From Hyphomicrobiales bacterium (GTDB taxonomy: Bacteria > Pseudomonadota > Alphaproteobacteria > Rhizobiales > Rhizobiaceae), in assembly GCA_900472605.1 (NCBI GenBank), contig UCJD01000041.1, positions 1-64,000 of the forward strand: a stretch of 64,000 nucleotides of DNA, written 5' to 3'. The notes beneath the pieces are model-generated. The model was given only the letters and a program-made list of their open reading frames with translations, was not told the origin of the DNA and did not search any database. Positions 41,361-49,846 of the stretch are shown piece after piece. The position numbers and the translations under genes are program-made. How positions within the stretch are numbered: position 1 is the first letter of the stretch; each line of letters starts with the position of its first letter.

Positions 41361-43619
41361 ATGGGAATGAAATCCAGGTTGTTTGCCAGTGCGGCTTTTC
41401 CGCTTCTGTCCCTGTCGCTTGTGCTGCCTCCCGCGCACGTGTTTGCGGCAGCGACGAGCGTCGAAGAGCTCGGCGCGACACATCGGGCCGTCGCGGGCAG
41501 CATCGAGGTCGCGCAGGATGCGACCTCCGAAGAAGAGCTCCTGAAGAAGCGCCAGCAGCAGGAGCAGGAACAGCAGCAGCAGGCACCAGCCGAAGCACCG
41601 AAGGCCGCGGAACCTCCGGCCGAGCCGCCGCCGGCCCCCAATCAGGAGGCGCCAGCCGAGGCCGCACCAGCACCCAAGCAGGAGGCTCCCCCGGCCGCCG
41701 CCGAACCGGCGCCACAGGCCGAAGCGCCGGCCGAGAAGCCGAGAAAGCGCCAGCCCGCCGCCGAACAGCCTGCCGCGGAACCGCAGGCAGCCGAGCCCGC
41801 CCAACAGGAAGCCCCGGCTGAAAAGCCGCGCCGCCAGAAGCAGCCCGCCGCCGAACAGCAGCAGGAGCAGGTAGCGCCGAGCGCCGAGCAGCCGGCTGAA
41901 CAGCCGCGCCGCAAGAAGCGTGACCAGCAGCCGCAGCAGGAAGAAGCCGCGCCGCAGCAGCAGCCCGCCGAGCAGGCTGCGCCGCAGGCGGAACAGCCGC
42001 AGCCTGAGCAGGCCCAGCCCGAACAGGCAAAGCCACCACGCAAGAATGGCAAGCCCGCCGCCGCCGATGGCAGCGAACAGCCCGCAAAGCCGCACAAGAA
42101 GCCGACGGCGGAAGCACCGCAGGCCGAGCCCGCCCAGAAGCCGGCCGCGGAGACTGCGCCCGCAACCGAGCAGCCCGCCCCCGACAACGCCGCCAAGCCG
42201 CAGGAAGCACCCGCGGGCAAGGCGCCCGTTCCGGCTCAGCAGCCGGCCGAAGCCCAGCCCCAGCTGGCCCCCGGTCAGGCAAAGCCCGGCGAAGCGCCTG
42301 CCCAGCAGCAGGGCGAACAGGTCGCTCCGGCCCAGCCGGGCGCGCCAGCCGGTCAGCCCGCTGATCAGGCCGGTCAGCCGCCGGCGGGTCAGCCACCCGT
42401 TGCCCAGACCGAGCAGCCAATTCCCGCCCCTGAGAAGGTAACGCCGCAGGAACTCGAGCGTCGCAAGGAAATCGCGGCCGATCCGAGCAAGAGCACGGAG
42501 ACCGTGGTTCTGCCGGTCCAGAACGGCGCCGCCGTTCTCGACAGCGACAAGGATGCGGATCGTTCCGGCGGCGTGCAGTCGCGCCGCGATCGCGACAAGC
42601 AGCGCGGCCAGGAGCAGCAGGTGCGCGTACCGAAGTCCGACGCTGATGCCCAGTTGGCGGCGCCAGGTGCTGCCAAGCCGGCACCGGTGAAGATCGAAGC
42701 GATCACCGCAGAGCAGGGCCAGCGCCTTGATCAGCGGCCGCAATTCGCCCGTCCCGACGGTGCGAACTTCGGCCAGCGCGGGGACGACAACCGCGTCATC
42801 ATCCAGTTCAACAACCAGACCTATGTTCGCGGTGATGACGACCGCCGGTTCCTGCGCGACGGCGAGCGGCCGGTCTACGAGCAGCTTCAGCGCGACCGCT
42901 ATCGCGAGACGATCGATCGCGACGGCTACCAGATCGTGACCGTGCGCAACCGCTACGGCGATATCATCCAGCGTTCGCGCATCGACAATCGCGGCCGCGA
43001 GCACGTGCTCTATTACACGCCCGATCTCTACGACAATCCCGACCGCGACTACTTCGAGGATCCGGGTGCCGATCTGCCGCCGATGCGCCTTCGCATTCCG
43101 CTGCAGGACTACATCATGGACACCAGCAGCGATGACGGCCGCGATTACTACGACTTCCTGCGCGAGCCGCCGGTCGAGCCCGTCGAGCGCGTCTATTCGC
43201 TGAACGAGGTGAAGTATTCGGCACGTATCCGCGACAAGGTTCGCCGTATCGACCTGGATACCGTGACGTTTGCGACCGGTAGTGCCGAAATCCCGATGAG
43301 CCAGGCGCGCAGCATGCGCAAGGTGGCTGACGCGATCAACGAGGTGCTGAAGAAGGACCCGACCGAAACCTTCCTGATCGAAGGCCATACCGACGCGGTC
43401 GGCTCCGACCAGAGCAACCTGATCCTTTCGGACCAGCGCGCGGAATCGGTGGCTAACGTGATGACCGATGTTTACGGCATTCCGCCGGAAAACCTCGCGA
43501 CCCAGGGCTATGGCGAGCGCTACCTGAAGGTCAACACGCAGGGACCGGAGCAGGAAAACCGCCGCGTCACCATTCGCCGCGTGACGGCGCTGGTGCGACC
43601 GGTTGCCTCGCGCAACTAA
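41361..43619 (+). CDS. OmpA-family protein with long Pro/Ala/Gln/Glu-rich region
   Basis: 752 residues. Signal peptide about 1-30 (ending HVFA). Residues ~58-360 are a repetitive Pro/Ala/Gln/Glu-rich linker (AEQPAAEPQ-type units) that is certainly disordered and may be long enough to span the periplasm. A middle region (~465-600) is Arg/Asp-rich with FNNQTYVRGDDDRR and YQIVTVRNRYGDII. The C-terminal OmpA peptidoglycan-binding domain (~630-745) has FATGSAEIP, IEGHTDAVGS and NLILSDQRAESVANVM with the Asp and Arg used to bind diaminopimelate. The ATG at 41361 follows GAGGAAA. Probably anchors the outer membrane to peptidoglycan. Confidence 0.85.
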   Translation: MGMKSRLFASAAFPLLSLSLVLPPAHVFAAATSVEELGATHRAVAGSIEVAQDATSEEELLKKRQQQEQEQQQQAPAEAPKAAEPPAEPPPAPNQEAPAEAAPAPKQEAPPAAAEPAPQAEAPAEKPRKRQPAAEQPAAEPQAAEPAQQEAPAEKPRRQKQPAAEQQQEQVAPSAEQPAEQPRRKKRDQQPQQEEAAPQQQPAEQAAPQAEQPQPEQAQPEQAKPPRKNGKPAAADGSEQPAKPHKKPTAEAPQAEPAQKPAAETAPATEQPAPDNAAKPQEAPAGKAPVPAQQPAEAQPQLAPGQAKPGEAPAQQQGEQVAPAQPGAPAGQPADQAGQPPAGQPPVAQTEQPIPAPEKVTPQELERRKEIAADPSKSTETVVLPVQNGAAVLDSDKDADRSGGVQSRRDRDKQRGQEQQVRVPKSDADAQLAAPGAAKPAPVKIEAITAEQGQRLDQRPQFARPDGANFGQRGDDNRVIIQFNNQTYVRGDDDRRFLRDGERPVYEQLQRDRYRETIDRDGYQIVTVRNRYGDIIQRSRIDNRGREHVLYYTPDLYDNPDRDYFEDPGADLPPMRLRIPLQDYIMDTSSDDGRDYYDFLREPPVEPVERVYSLNEVKYSARIRDKVRRIDLDTVTFATGSAEIPMSQARSMRKVADAINEVLKKDPTETFLIEGHTDAVGSDQSNLILSDQRAESVANVMTDVYGIPPENLATQGYGERYLKVNTQGPEQENRRVTIRRVTALVRPVASRN

Positions 43620-43643
43620 GAGCGCGCAGCATTATCGACAATG

Positions 43644-43680
43644 AAGAGGCCGCCGGGTGATCCGGCGGCCTCTTTCGTTT
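43644..43680 (+). terminator. Terminator after OmpA-family gene
   Basis: AAGAGGCCGCCGG (43644-43656) pairs with CCGGCGGCCTCTT (43662-43674), 13 pairs, loop GTGAT, followed by a T-rich stretch. The gene ends 24 bases before it; mobB ends on the opposite strand just downstream, so it may be bidirectional. Confidence 0.85.
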
Positions 43681-43689
43681 CAGAGAAGC

Positions 43690-44211
43690 TCATCTCAGAG
43701 GCTGGAGAGCGACGGTTGTCGCGATGAAATCGGCGATGGCAGAAGTGTCGTCGAGGTCGAAGACCGGCAGGCTGCTCTCAGCCACCGCATGATCGGCGGC
43801 AATCGCCACGATATGCGGATCGCCGGGCGCAAGCGGCTCGCGGTTGGCCGCGTCCAGCCGGCGGGCCTCGATCTTGGGAATCGGTTCGCGCTTGTAGCCT
43901 TCGATCAGCACCAGATCGCAGGGAGCGATGCGAGCGAGGATTTCCTCGAAGGTGGGTTCGGCGGCGCCGCGCAACTCGTGCATGATGGCGTAACGTGTGC
44001 CGGAGACGATCGTTACTTCATGCGCGCCCGCCTGACGATGGCGATAGCTGTCGGCGCCGACCTTGTCGATGTCGAAGTCATGGTGGGCATGCTTGATCGT
44101 GGAGATGCGGTAGCCGCGGCTGGTGAATTCTTCGACGAGGCGGACCGCCAGCCCTGTCTTGCCGGAGTTCTTCCAGCCGGAAATGCCGAAGATCTTTGGC
44201 CGCTCGGTCAT
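43690..44211 (-). CDS. mobB: Molybdopterin-guanine dinucleotide biosynthesis protein MobB
   Basis: 173-residue GTP-binding MobB, which assists MobA in attaching GMP to molybdopterin. Walker A is GWKNSGKTGL near residue 12 and KHAHHDFDIDKVGADSYRHRQAG follows, standard for MobB. ATGA overlap with mobA shows coupling. The MGD cofactor serves DMSO-reductase-type enzymes. Confidence 0.94.
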   Translation of the reverse strand: MTERPKIFGISGWKNSGKTGLAVRLVEEFTSRGYRISTIKHAHHDFDIDKVGADSYRHRQAGAHEVTIVSGTRYAIMHELRGAAEPTFEEILARIAPCDLVLIEGYKREPIPKIEARRLDAANREPLAPGDPHIVAIAADHAVAESSLPVFDLDDTSAIADFIATTVALQPLR

Positions 44212-44867
44212 GTCAGCACCTTCATCCAGCGCTCGGCCTCGACGAGGTCGTCGGGCGTGTTGACGTTGAAAAAGGGGTCGAGCAGGCTGGCTCGCGTCGG
44301 GCGCAGGGGGAAGGCAACTTCCGTAACGTCATGCCGTAACAGGAAGTCGCGAACGCGGCGCTTTTCGTCGGTGGCAATCCAGCTTTCAAGGTCGTCGGCG
44401 AGCGCCACCGGCCAGAGGCCGAAGACGGGATGGCTGCGCCCTTCGGAGGTGGCGATGGCGATGCCCCTGGGCGTCTCGATGGCGGCTGCCAGCCAGTCGA
44501 CGAGATCGTGTGGGAAGAATGGGCTGTCGACGGAGACCGTCGCGACATGCGTGACGGCGGGCAGGCTCGCGCCGTGCGCCATGGCGGCATGGATGCCGGC
44601 CATCGGGCCGGCCTTGCCAGGGACAATATCAGGAATGAAGGGACGATTGCAGCAATCGGGCGCCGCGTCGGCATTGATGGCGACGGAGATGACCTGTGGC
44701 GACAGCTGCTCGACGACGCGATCGAGCAGCGTGCGACCCGACAGTGTTACGCCTGCCTTGTCGCGGCCCATGCGGGAGGAGCGTCCGCCTGCAAGCACGA
44801 CGCCCGGAATGTTGGACCGGTCGAGCGTAAAGGTGGCAGCCGGGGTTGTGATTGTAGGCTCTGGCAT
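44208..44867 (-). CDS. mobA: Molybdenum cofactor guanylyltransferase MobA
   Basis: 219 residues. The nucleotidyltransferase signature VVLAGGRSSRMGRDKAGV is near residue 24, and the Mg site TVSVDSPFFPHDLV near 108. It transfers GMP from GTP to Mo-molybdopterin. It begins after a 23-residue tail that is longer than typical. It is preceded by the EamA gene with a four-base overlap and followed by mobB. Confidence 0.94.
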   Translation of the reverse strand: MPEPTITTPAATFTLDRSNIPGVVLAGGRSSRMGRDKAGVTLSGRTLLDRVVEQLSPQVISVAINADAAPDCCNRPFIPDIVPGKAGPMAGIHAAMAHGASLPAVTHVATVSVDSPFFPHDLVDWLAAAIETPRGIAIATSEGRSHPVFGLWPVALADDLESWIATDEKRRVRDFLLRHDVTEVAFPLRPTRASLLDPFFNVNTPDDLVEAERWMKVLT

Positions 44868-45775
44868 CAGACCGGTACTCTTGGTTCGGATTCCTGTGCG
44901 ACCGGCGCGCCACGCCGCTTGGCCTCACGATAGAAGGTGTAGAGCCCGGAGGCGATGATGATGGCGGCGCCGATCACGGTCCATGCATCCGGGATTTCGG
45001 CGAAGAACAGCCAGCCGAGCAGTGCCGAGAAAATGAGACTGGTATAGCGCAGCGGAGCCACGAAGGAGATTTCGCCGGTGCGCATGGCGACGATCACGGA
45101 CTGGTAGCCAATGAGCACCAGGACAGCTGCGAGGGCGATATGCGTCAGCGACGTAGCGCTGACCGGCCGCCAGCCGCCGAGAAGCGGCGTCAGCAAAGCA
45201 CCGAAAACGGTGACCGAGACGGCGGTGATTACCGTTATCATCAGCGATGGAATACGGGGATCGATACCGCGTGTGGCCAGATCCCGGCCCGCGGTCACCA
45301 AGACGCTGACGATGCAGATCAGAGCGGCGACATTGAAGCCGTCGGCACCCGGCCGAACAATAATCATCACGCCCGCCAGGCCGGCGAGAATGGCCAGCAG
45401 GCGGCGCCAGCCGACCGGTTCGCCGAAGAAGAGGACTGCACCGACGGTGACGACGAGCGGCAGGGACTGCAGGATCGCCGAGGCGTTGGCGATCGGCATC
45501 ATGCCGAGCACGGTAATGTAGGTGACTGCGGCCAGAATCTCGCATCCGACACGGAGCGCGACCATCGGCTCCAGAACGATGCGCCAGGAGCGCAAGGCTC
45601 CCATCTGCCGGGCGACAACAAAGACCAGGACACTGGTGAACAGGCCGCGCAAACACATGATCTGGCCGGCGTTCATCTCTGAAATGACGGACTTCGACAG
45701 GGCGTCACTGGCGGAAAACCCCGCCATGGCCGCCGTCATGTAGATTGCACCCTCAGTATTGCTCGACCGCGGCAT
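44867..45775 (-). CDS. EamA/DMT-family transporter
   Basis: 302-residue ten-helix transporter of two EamA repeats: SASDALSKSVISEMNAGQIMCLRG in the first and SATSLTHIALAAVLVLIGYQSVIVAMRTGEISFVAPLRYTSLIFSALLG in parts in the second. The last helix AWTVIGAAIIIASGLYTFYREAKRR is typical. Substrate unknown. Its stop overlaps the mobA start, putting it at the head of an EamA-mobA-mobB operon. Whether it has any role with molybdenum cofactor is not evident. Confidence 0.9.
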   Translation of the reverse strand: MPRSSNTEGAIYMTAAMAGFSASDALSKSVISEMNAGQIMCLRGLFTSVLVFVVARQMGALRSWRIVLEPMVALRVGCEILAAVTYITVLGMMPIANASAILQSLPLVVTVGAVLFFGEPVGWRRLLAILAGLAGVMIIVRPGADGFNVAALICIVSVLVTAGRDLATRGIDPRIPSLMITVITAVSVTVFGALLTPLLGGWRPVSATSLTHIALAAVLVLIGYQSVIVAMRTGEISFVAPLRYTSLIFSALLGWLFFAEIPDAWTVIGAAIIIASGLYTFYREAKRRGAPVAQESEPRVPV

Positions 45776-45909
45776 TTAGAAATTCCGATTCCATCCCGCG
45801 GCCTTCTTAGTGCCTGTCACGCGTGATTGAAATCAAATCGGTGCAACAGCCGGGATAATTCGATTGCGCAGTGCACAATGGCAATGATCAGCTTGCCGCA
45901 TGCAGACAG

Positions 45910-46956
45910 TCACCCGCCGGTGACGCTCATATGGCGACTGACGGCCGGGCGATTATGGGTGCGGTCGATGATGAAGTCGTGGCCCTTCGGCTTGCGGGAG
46001 ATCGCTTCGTCGATGGCGGCGTAGAGCAATCCGTCGTCTTCGGTGGCGCGCACGGCCGAGCGCAGGTCGGCGGCGTCGTTCTGGCCGAGGCACATGTAGA
46101 GCGTGCCGGTGCAGGTGAGGCGTACGCGGTTGCAGCTCTCGCAGAAATTATGGGTCATCGGCGTGATGAAGCCCATGCGACCGCCGGTTTCCTCGACGGT
46201 GACATAGCGGGCAGGGCCGCCCGTGCGGTAGCCGATGTCGCTCATGGTGAACTGCTTTTCGAGATCGGCGCGCAGCTTGGAGAGCGGCAGATAGCGATCG
46301 GTGCGATCTTCCTCGATCTCTCCCATCGGCATGGTTTCGATCACCGTCAGATCCATGCCGCGATCATGGGCGAAGCGGATCATCTCGGGCATCTCGACGT
46401 CGTTGAAATCCTTCAAGGCGACCGCGTTGAGCTTGATGTGCAGGCCAGCCTTCTGGGCGGCGTCGATGCCTTCCATGACCTTATGGAAGTCGCCCCATCG
46501 GGTGATTTCGCGGAACTTGTCGGGATTGAGCGTATCCAGCGACACGTTGATGCGACGAACGCCGCAATCATAGAGCTCGTCGGCATAGCGGGCGAGTTGC
46601 GAGCCGTTGGTGGTCAGCGTCAGCTCATCGAGGCCTGAGCCGATCTGCTTGCCGAGTTCGCGTACGAGATGCATGATGTTCTTGCGCACCAGCGGTTCGC
46701 CGCCGGTCAGTCTCAGCTTGCGAACGCCCTTGGCGATAAAAGCCGAACAGAGCCGATTCAGCTCTTCCAGCGTCAGAAGATCCTTCTTCGGCAGGAAGTT
46801 CATGTTCTCGGCCATGCAATAGGTGCAGCGAAAATCGCAGCGGTCGGTCACCGAGACGCGCAGATAGGTGACGGCCCGCTGAAACGGGTCGATCATCGGT
46901 TTCGCATCGGCCACGAGGGGCGCGGCGTTGGCGATCGTTCCAACCTTGCTGTTCAC
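45910..46956 (-). CDS. moaA: GTP 3',8-cyclase MoaA
   Basis: 348-residue radical-SAM enzyme that starts molybdenum-cofactor synthesis by turning GTP into 3',8-cyclo-GTP. The SAM-cluster motif CDFRCTYC is at residues 40-47, LRLTGGEPLVR follows, and the second [4Fe-4S] cluster is held by CESCNRVRLTC (~272 on). The C-terminal GG tail, SVTGG, needed for MoaC/GTP handling, is intact. The GTG at 46956 with GGAGG five bases upstream is preferred over the TTG four codons earlier. Confidence 0.95.
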   Translation of the reverse strand: MNSKVGTIANAAPLVADAKPMIDPFQRAVTYLRVSVTDRCDFRCTYCMAENMNFLPKKDLLTLEELNRLCSAFIAKGVRKLRLTGGEPLVRKNIMHLVRELGKQIGSGLDELTLTTNGSQLARYADELYDCGVRRINVSLDTLNPDKFREITRWGDFHKVMEGIDAAQKAGLHIKLNAVALKDFNDVEMPEMIRFAHDRGMDLTVIETMPMGEIEEDRTDRYLPLSKLRADLEKQFTMSDIGYRTGGPARYVTVEETGGRMGFITPMTHNFCESCNRVRLTCTGTLYMCLGQNDAADLRSAVRATEDDGLLYAAIDEAISRKPKGHDFIIDRTHNRPAVSRHMSVTGG

Positions 46957-47063
46957 TACAGCCTCCAATCTCTACTCAATGTGCGTACTGTGCAGCGCAA
47001 CGTCAAGCAAGAGGCGGCAGGCATACGCTAAATTGAACTTGCCTCAAAGAGGCGCATTGCCTA

Positions 47064-47083
47064 CTCCTCGAAACGAAGAGGAG
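47064..47083 (+). promoter_or_regulatory. Hairpin at DUF971 ribosome site
   Basis: CTCCTC (47064-47069) is complementary to GAGGAG (47078-47083), which is the Shine-Dalgarno for the ATG at 47091. A smaller hairpin GCCTC-AAA-GAGGC lies immediately upstream (47041-47053). Together they could restrict ribosome access. Confidence 0.45.
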
Positions 47084-47090
47084 CACCATC

Positions 47091-47465
47091 ATGAGCGACA
47101 TCTGGCCGACGGAGCTGAAGGTTACGAAGAACCGGCAGCAGCTGGTCGTTACTTTCAATAATGGTGAGAGCTTTACACTCAGCGCCGAAATGCTGCGCGT
47201 GCTGTCGCCATCGGCGGAAGTGCAGGGGCATGGGCCGGGCCAGAAGCTCACCGTTCCCGGCAAGCGCAACGTTGCGATCATCTCGATGACGCCAACTGGA
47301 AATTATGCCGTCAGAATAGGCTTCGACGACATGCACGACACCGGCATCTTTACATGGTCGTATCTGCGCGAGCTCGGCGAACGCGGCGAGGAGCTCTTCG
47401 CTGCCTACGAGAATGAGCTTAACGAAAAGGGCATGAACCGCGATACATCGGAGAAGCCGCGCTGA
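47091..47465 (+). CDS. DUF971 domain protein
   Basis: 124 residues, a DUF971 domain (the N-terminal domain of gamma-butyrobetaine hydroxylases as a stand-alone protein). WPTELKVTKNRQQLVVTFNNG, LRVLSPSAEVQGHG and FDDMHDTGIFTWSYLRELGE are hallmarks. Free-standing forms have been suggested to support iron-sulfur or molybdo-enzyme biogenesis, which would fit moaA on the divergent side, but this is inference. GAGGAG precedes the ATG, inside a hairpin. Confidence 0.9.
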   Translation: MSDIWPTELKVTKNRQQLVVTFNNGESFTLSAEMLRVLSPSAEVQGHGPGQKLTVPGKRNVAIISMTPTGNYAVRIGFDDMHDTGIFTWSYLRELGERGEELFAAYENELNEKGMNRDTSEKPR

Positions 47466-47558
47466 GTGCGACGCCCGGGCTTATCCGCAGCCGAGGTGAC
47501 CGGTGTCACGCCTGCGTCATTTTAGGCGGCTAATTATCATATCGAAGCAAGCGGTGGC

Positions 47559-48176
47559 ATGGACATGAAAATCATCGAAACGGTGGAAGAACTCGCCGCG
47601 ATCTATGGCGGCGGCCTGTCGGAAGCATCGGTGGCTAAGGTGACGAGCCACCTGACGCCGCTCTACCGGCAGATGATCGAGACGTCGCCCTTCGTTGCAT
47701 TGGCGACCGTAGGCCCGGAGGGGCTGGACTGTTCTCCGCGCGGTGACCTTGGCGGCGTCGTGCGTGTCATCGACGACAAGACGCTACAAATGCCTGATTG
47801 GCGCGGCAACAACCGGGTCGATTCGCTTTCAAACATCGTGCGGGATCCCAGGCTTGCCCTGATGTTTCTGATCCCGGGATCGAATACGACGATGCGCATC
47901 AACGGGCGCGGTGTCGTTTCCAACGACGAGGCGTTGCTGACCTCCTTCGAGATGGACGGCAAGCATCCGCGTACGGTAATCGTGGTGACGATCGAAGAGG
48001 TCTATTTCCAGTGCGCGCGGGCGCTGATCCGTTCGGAACTGTGGAATCCCGACAGGTTCGTCGATCCGAAAGGCTTTCCGACACCTGGCCTGATGCTGAA
48101 GGCTGCAACGGAAGCGTTCGATCACGAGACCTATGATCGCGAATGGGCCGCACGCGCGGCCAGGACGATGTGGTAG
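47559..48176 (+). CDS. PPOX-type flavin-binding protein
   Basis: 205-residue split-barrel protein of the pyridoxamine-5'-phosphate-oxidase superfamily, MSMEG_1061-type. SPFVALATVGPEGLDCSPRGDLGG, LQMPDWRGNNRVDSLSNIV and LMFLIPGSNTTMRINGRGVV form the FMN-binding barrel. YFQCARALIRSELWNP is the typical C-terminal segment. It may bind FMN or F420-like flavin and reduce an unknown small molecule. The exact substrate is unknown. Confidence 0.9.
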   Translation: MDMKIIETVEELAAIYGGGLSEASVAKVTSHLTPLYRQMIETSPFVALATVGPEGLDCSPRGDLGGVVRVIDDKTLQMPDWRGNNRVDSLSNIVRDPRLALMFLIPGSNTTMRINGRGVVSNDEALLTSFEMDGKHPRTVIVVTIEEVYFQCARALIRSELWNPDRFVDPKGFPTPGLMLKAATEAFDHETYDREWAARAARTMW

Positions 48177-48207
48177 CGCCCGATCTCAGGCCGCGATGCG
48201 CCGCGGC

Positions 48208-49275
48208 TCAGGCCTTGTAGATAAGCCAGCTCTTGGTGAAGTCCTTCTGCATGCCATCCTCGAAGAGAATACTGCAATTGCGGCCGGCGTTCTTGGCGCC
48301 GTAAAGGGCGACGTCGGTCTTGTGGTAGAGTTCACCCGCATCCTCGGCGCTGGATGCCATGCAGATACCGACCGATACCGTGACCGGTCCATAGTTGACG
48401 CGGGTGCGGGAATTCTTGAACGGCGTGGCCTCGAGCGTGCGACGAATGCGCTCGGCGACGGCCATGACTTCGTCTGCCGTGTTGCCTTCGATGATCAAGG
48501 CGAACTCCTCGCCACCGGTGCGGGCGACGAAAACGTCGCGGCGCACGTTGGCGCGGATGACGGATGCCACCGTTGCCAGGATCTTGTCGCCAACGGGGTG
48601 GCCGTAAGTGTCGTTGATCTTCTTGAAGTTGTCGATATCGGCGAGCACCAGCGCCGTGATCGGGCGCATGGCCGGATTGTTGAAGACGGCAGCGAGACGA
48701 TCGTCGAAGGCGCGGCGGTTTGAGAGCCGGGTGAGCGAATCCGTGTTGGCGATACGCTTGTACTCGTCGAGTTCCTTGCGCACCTGATCCATTTCGTTGG
48801 AACGCTGGACAACGTTTTCGACCGTGCGCTCGCCGTGCGCCATAGTGTGTCCAGTCGCCTCAGTCAGCAGATGCAATGCGTTCTGGATGAGATCGGCGCT
48901 GGAAGTGTTCTTGGAGGTGATGCGGTTGTAGGTTTCGCCAAGCAACCTGTTGTAGCTTTCAAGCGAGGTCTGCTCCTGACGCAGAACGCGCAGCACCGAT
49001 TCCAGTTCGGCGGCAATGCGGGTGTGGGCGTCGTCGAAGACGCGGCCGCCGCCGTGGCTAAAATGCTGCGCGCCAAGCTCGTCGAGCTCTTCCTGGGTTG
49101 CTTGGTTGCCAAGCGCCGCGAGATCGCGGGTCAGCGCCGGGTTCGAGCCGATATAGGCTTCGTAGAAGAGTTCGTAGTTCCGCGGAATGGGCGCAACGCC
49201 CATGGAGCGCATCGCAAAAGTGATCTGGCTCGCCACATCGGGAACCTGCGTCTTTGGCGCCACAGCCGTCGTCAT
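48208..49275 (-). CDS. Soluble diguanylate cyclase
   Basis: 355 residues. The N-terminal ~160 are helical and soluble with no named domain (PRNYELFYEAYIGSNPALTRDL). The GGDEF domain follows (DSLTRLSNRRAFDDRL, ADIDNFKKINDTYGHPVGDKIL), with the active GGEEF loop intact. The RxxD inhibition site is replaced by RRDV, so product inhibition by that site is unlikely. It makes cyclic di-GMP and is probably cytoplasmic. AAAGGAG precedes the ATG. An AT-rich leader lies upstream. Confidence 0.92.
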   Translation of the reverse strand: MTTAVAPKTQVPDVASQITFAMRSMGVAPIPRNYELFYEAYIGSNPALTRDLAALGNQATQEELDELGAQHFSHGGGRVFDDAHTRIAAELESVLRVLRQEQTSLESYNRLLGETYNRITSKNTSSADLIQNALHLLTEATGHTMAHGERTVENVVQRSNEMDQVRKELDEYKRIANTDSLTRLSNRRAFDDRLAAVFNNPAMRPITALVLADIDNFKKINDTYGHPVGDKILATVASVIRANVRRDVFVARTGGEEFALIIEGNTADEVMAVAERIRRTLEATPFKNSRTRVNYGPVTVSVGICMASSAEDAGELYHKTDVALYGAKNAGRNCSILFEDGMQKDFTKSWLIYKA

Positions 49276-49626
49276 CCGGCCACTCCTTTGGTATATCTCA
49301 AAAGTCTTCTCTTATTTCTTAAGCTACAATTGTTTTGAAATGATTAAGGTTGGATATACCAGAGATTACATGTGAATTTTATTCGAATTGTCCGATCTCT
49401 TCTTATCTTTATGATTTTTATATATAATTCCACCCGGCGGCACACAACGCCTGCGCGTCCAGAGGGTATCTTTCTTTAAATTGCCCGAGCGAAACATTCG
49501 CCGGACATGGCTGCCGTCAATGCTCCGTAGACAATGGGTTTCGGTTTTCTGCTCTTTTGTGAACGATCGAAGGCTGTCAATTTCACCTCAAGGCACTTCA
49601 TCGATCTCAATAGAAAGCAACATGCC
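49276..49626. other. AT-rich intergenic region with long inverted repeat
   Basis: This gap is markedly AT-rich (about 49295-49435), against a GC-rich genome. TGGTATATC (49289-49297) and GATATACCA (49353-49361) form a nine-base inverted repeat spaced by 55 bases, 14-86 bases upstream of the diguanylate cyclase start. ATTCGAAT near 49383-49390 is another small palindrome. No gene is seen. Confidence 0.5.
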
Positions 49627-49842
49627 ATGCAAACGTCTCACAACTCGCCGCCCGCCGTGCTGGCTGCCGCTGTTATTGCTGGGTCTGTTTTCCTGATCCA
49701 GCAACAAGGCTTCTTTCATGGCGCATTTACTTCAGCAATACTGGCAAGCATCAATGCCGAAGATGTGCTGGTCGCGAGCGATTATGTCGCGACCAGCAAA
49801 GCCGAGTTGGGGGACGGTCGGGTGACCGGGTTGGCTCACTGA
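49627..49842 (+). CDS. Possible small membrane protein
   Basis: 71 residues with one hydrophobic N-terminal segment (about 9-25) and a short polar tail. The ribosome site (AGAAAG) is weak, and no homolog family is recognised. It converges on fumA with four bases between the ends. A TATATAAT-like stretch is seen about 210 bases upstream. Could be a real small protein or a chance frame. Confidence 0.4.
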   Translation: MQTSHNSPPAVLAAAVIAGSVFLIQQQGFFHGAFTSAILASINAEDVLVASDYVATSKAELGDGRVTGLAH

Positions 49843-49846
49843 ATGA

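Noticed and set aside
41286..43388. 700-residue frame antisense to the OmpA-family gene
   Set aside because: Leu/Gly/Arg runs come from the reverse complement of Gln/Pro/Ala codons; no ribosome site.
46957..47090. Moco riboswitch between moaA and DUF971
   Set aside because: Only two short hairpins seen; the larger multi-stem Moco fold is absent.
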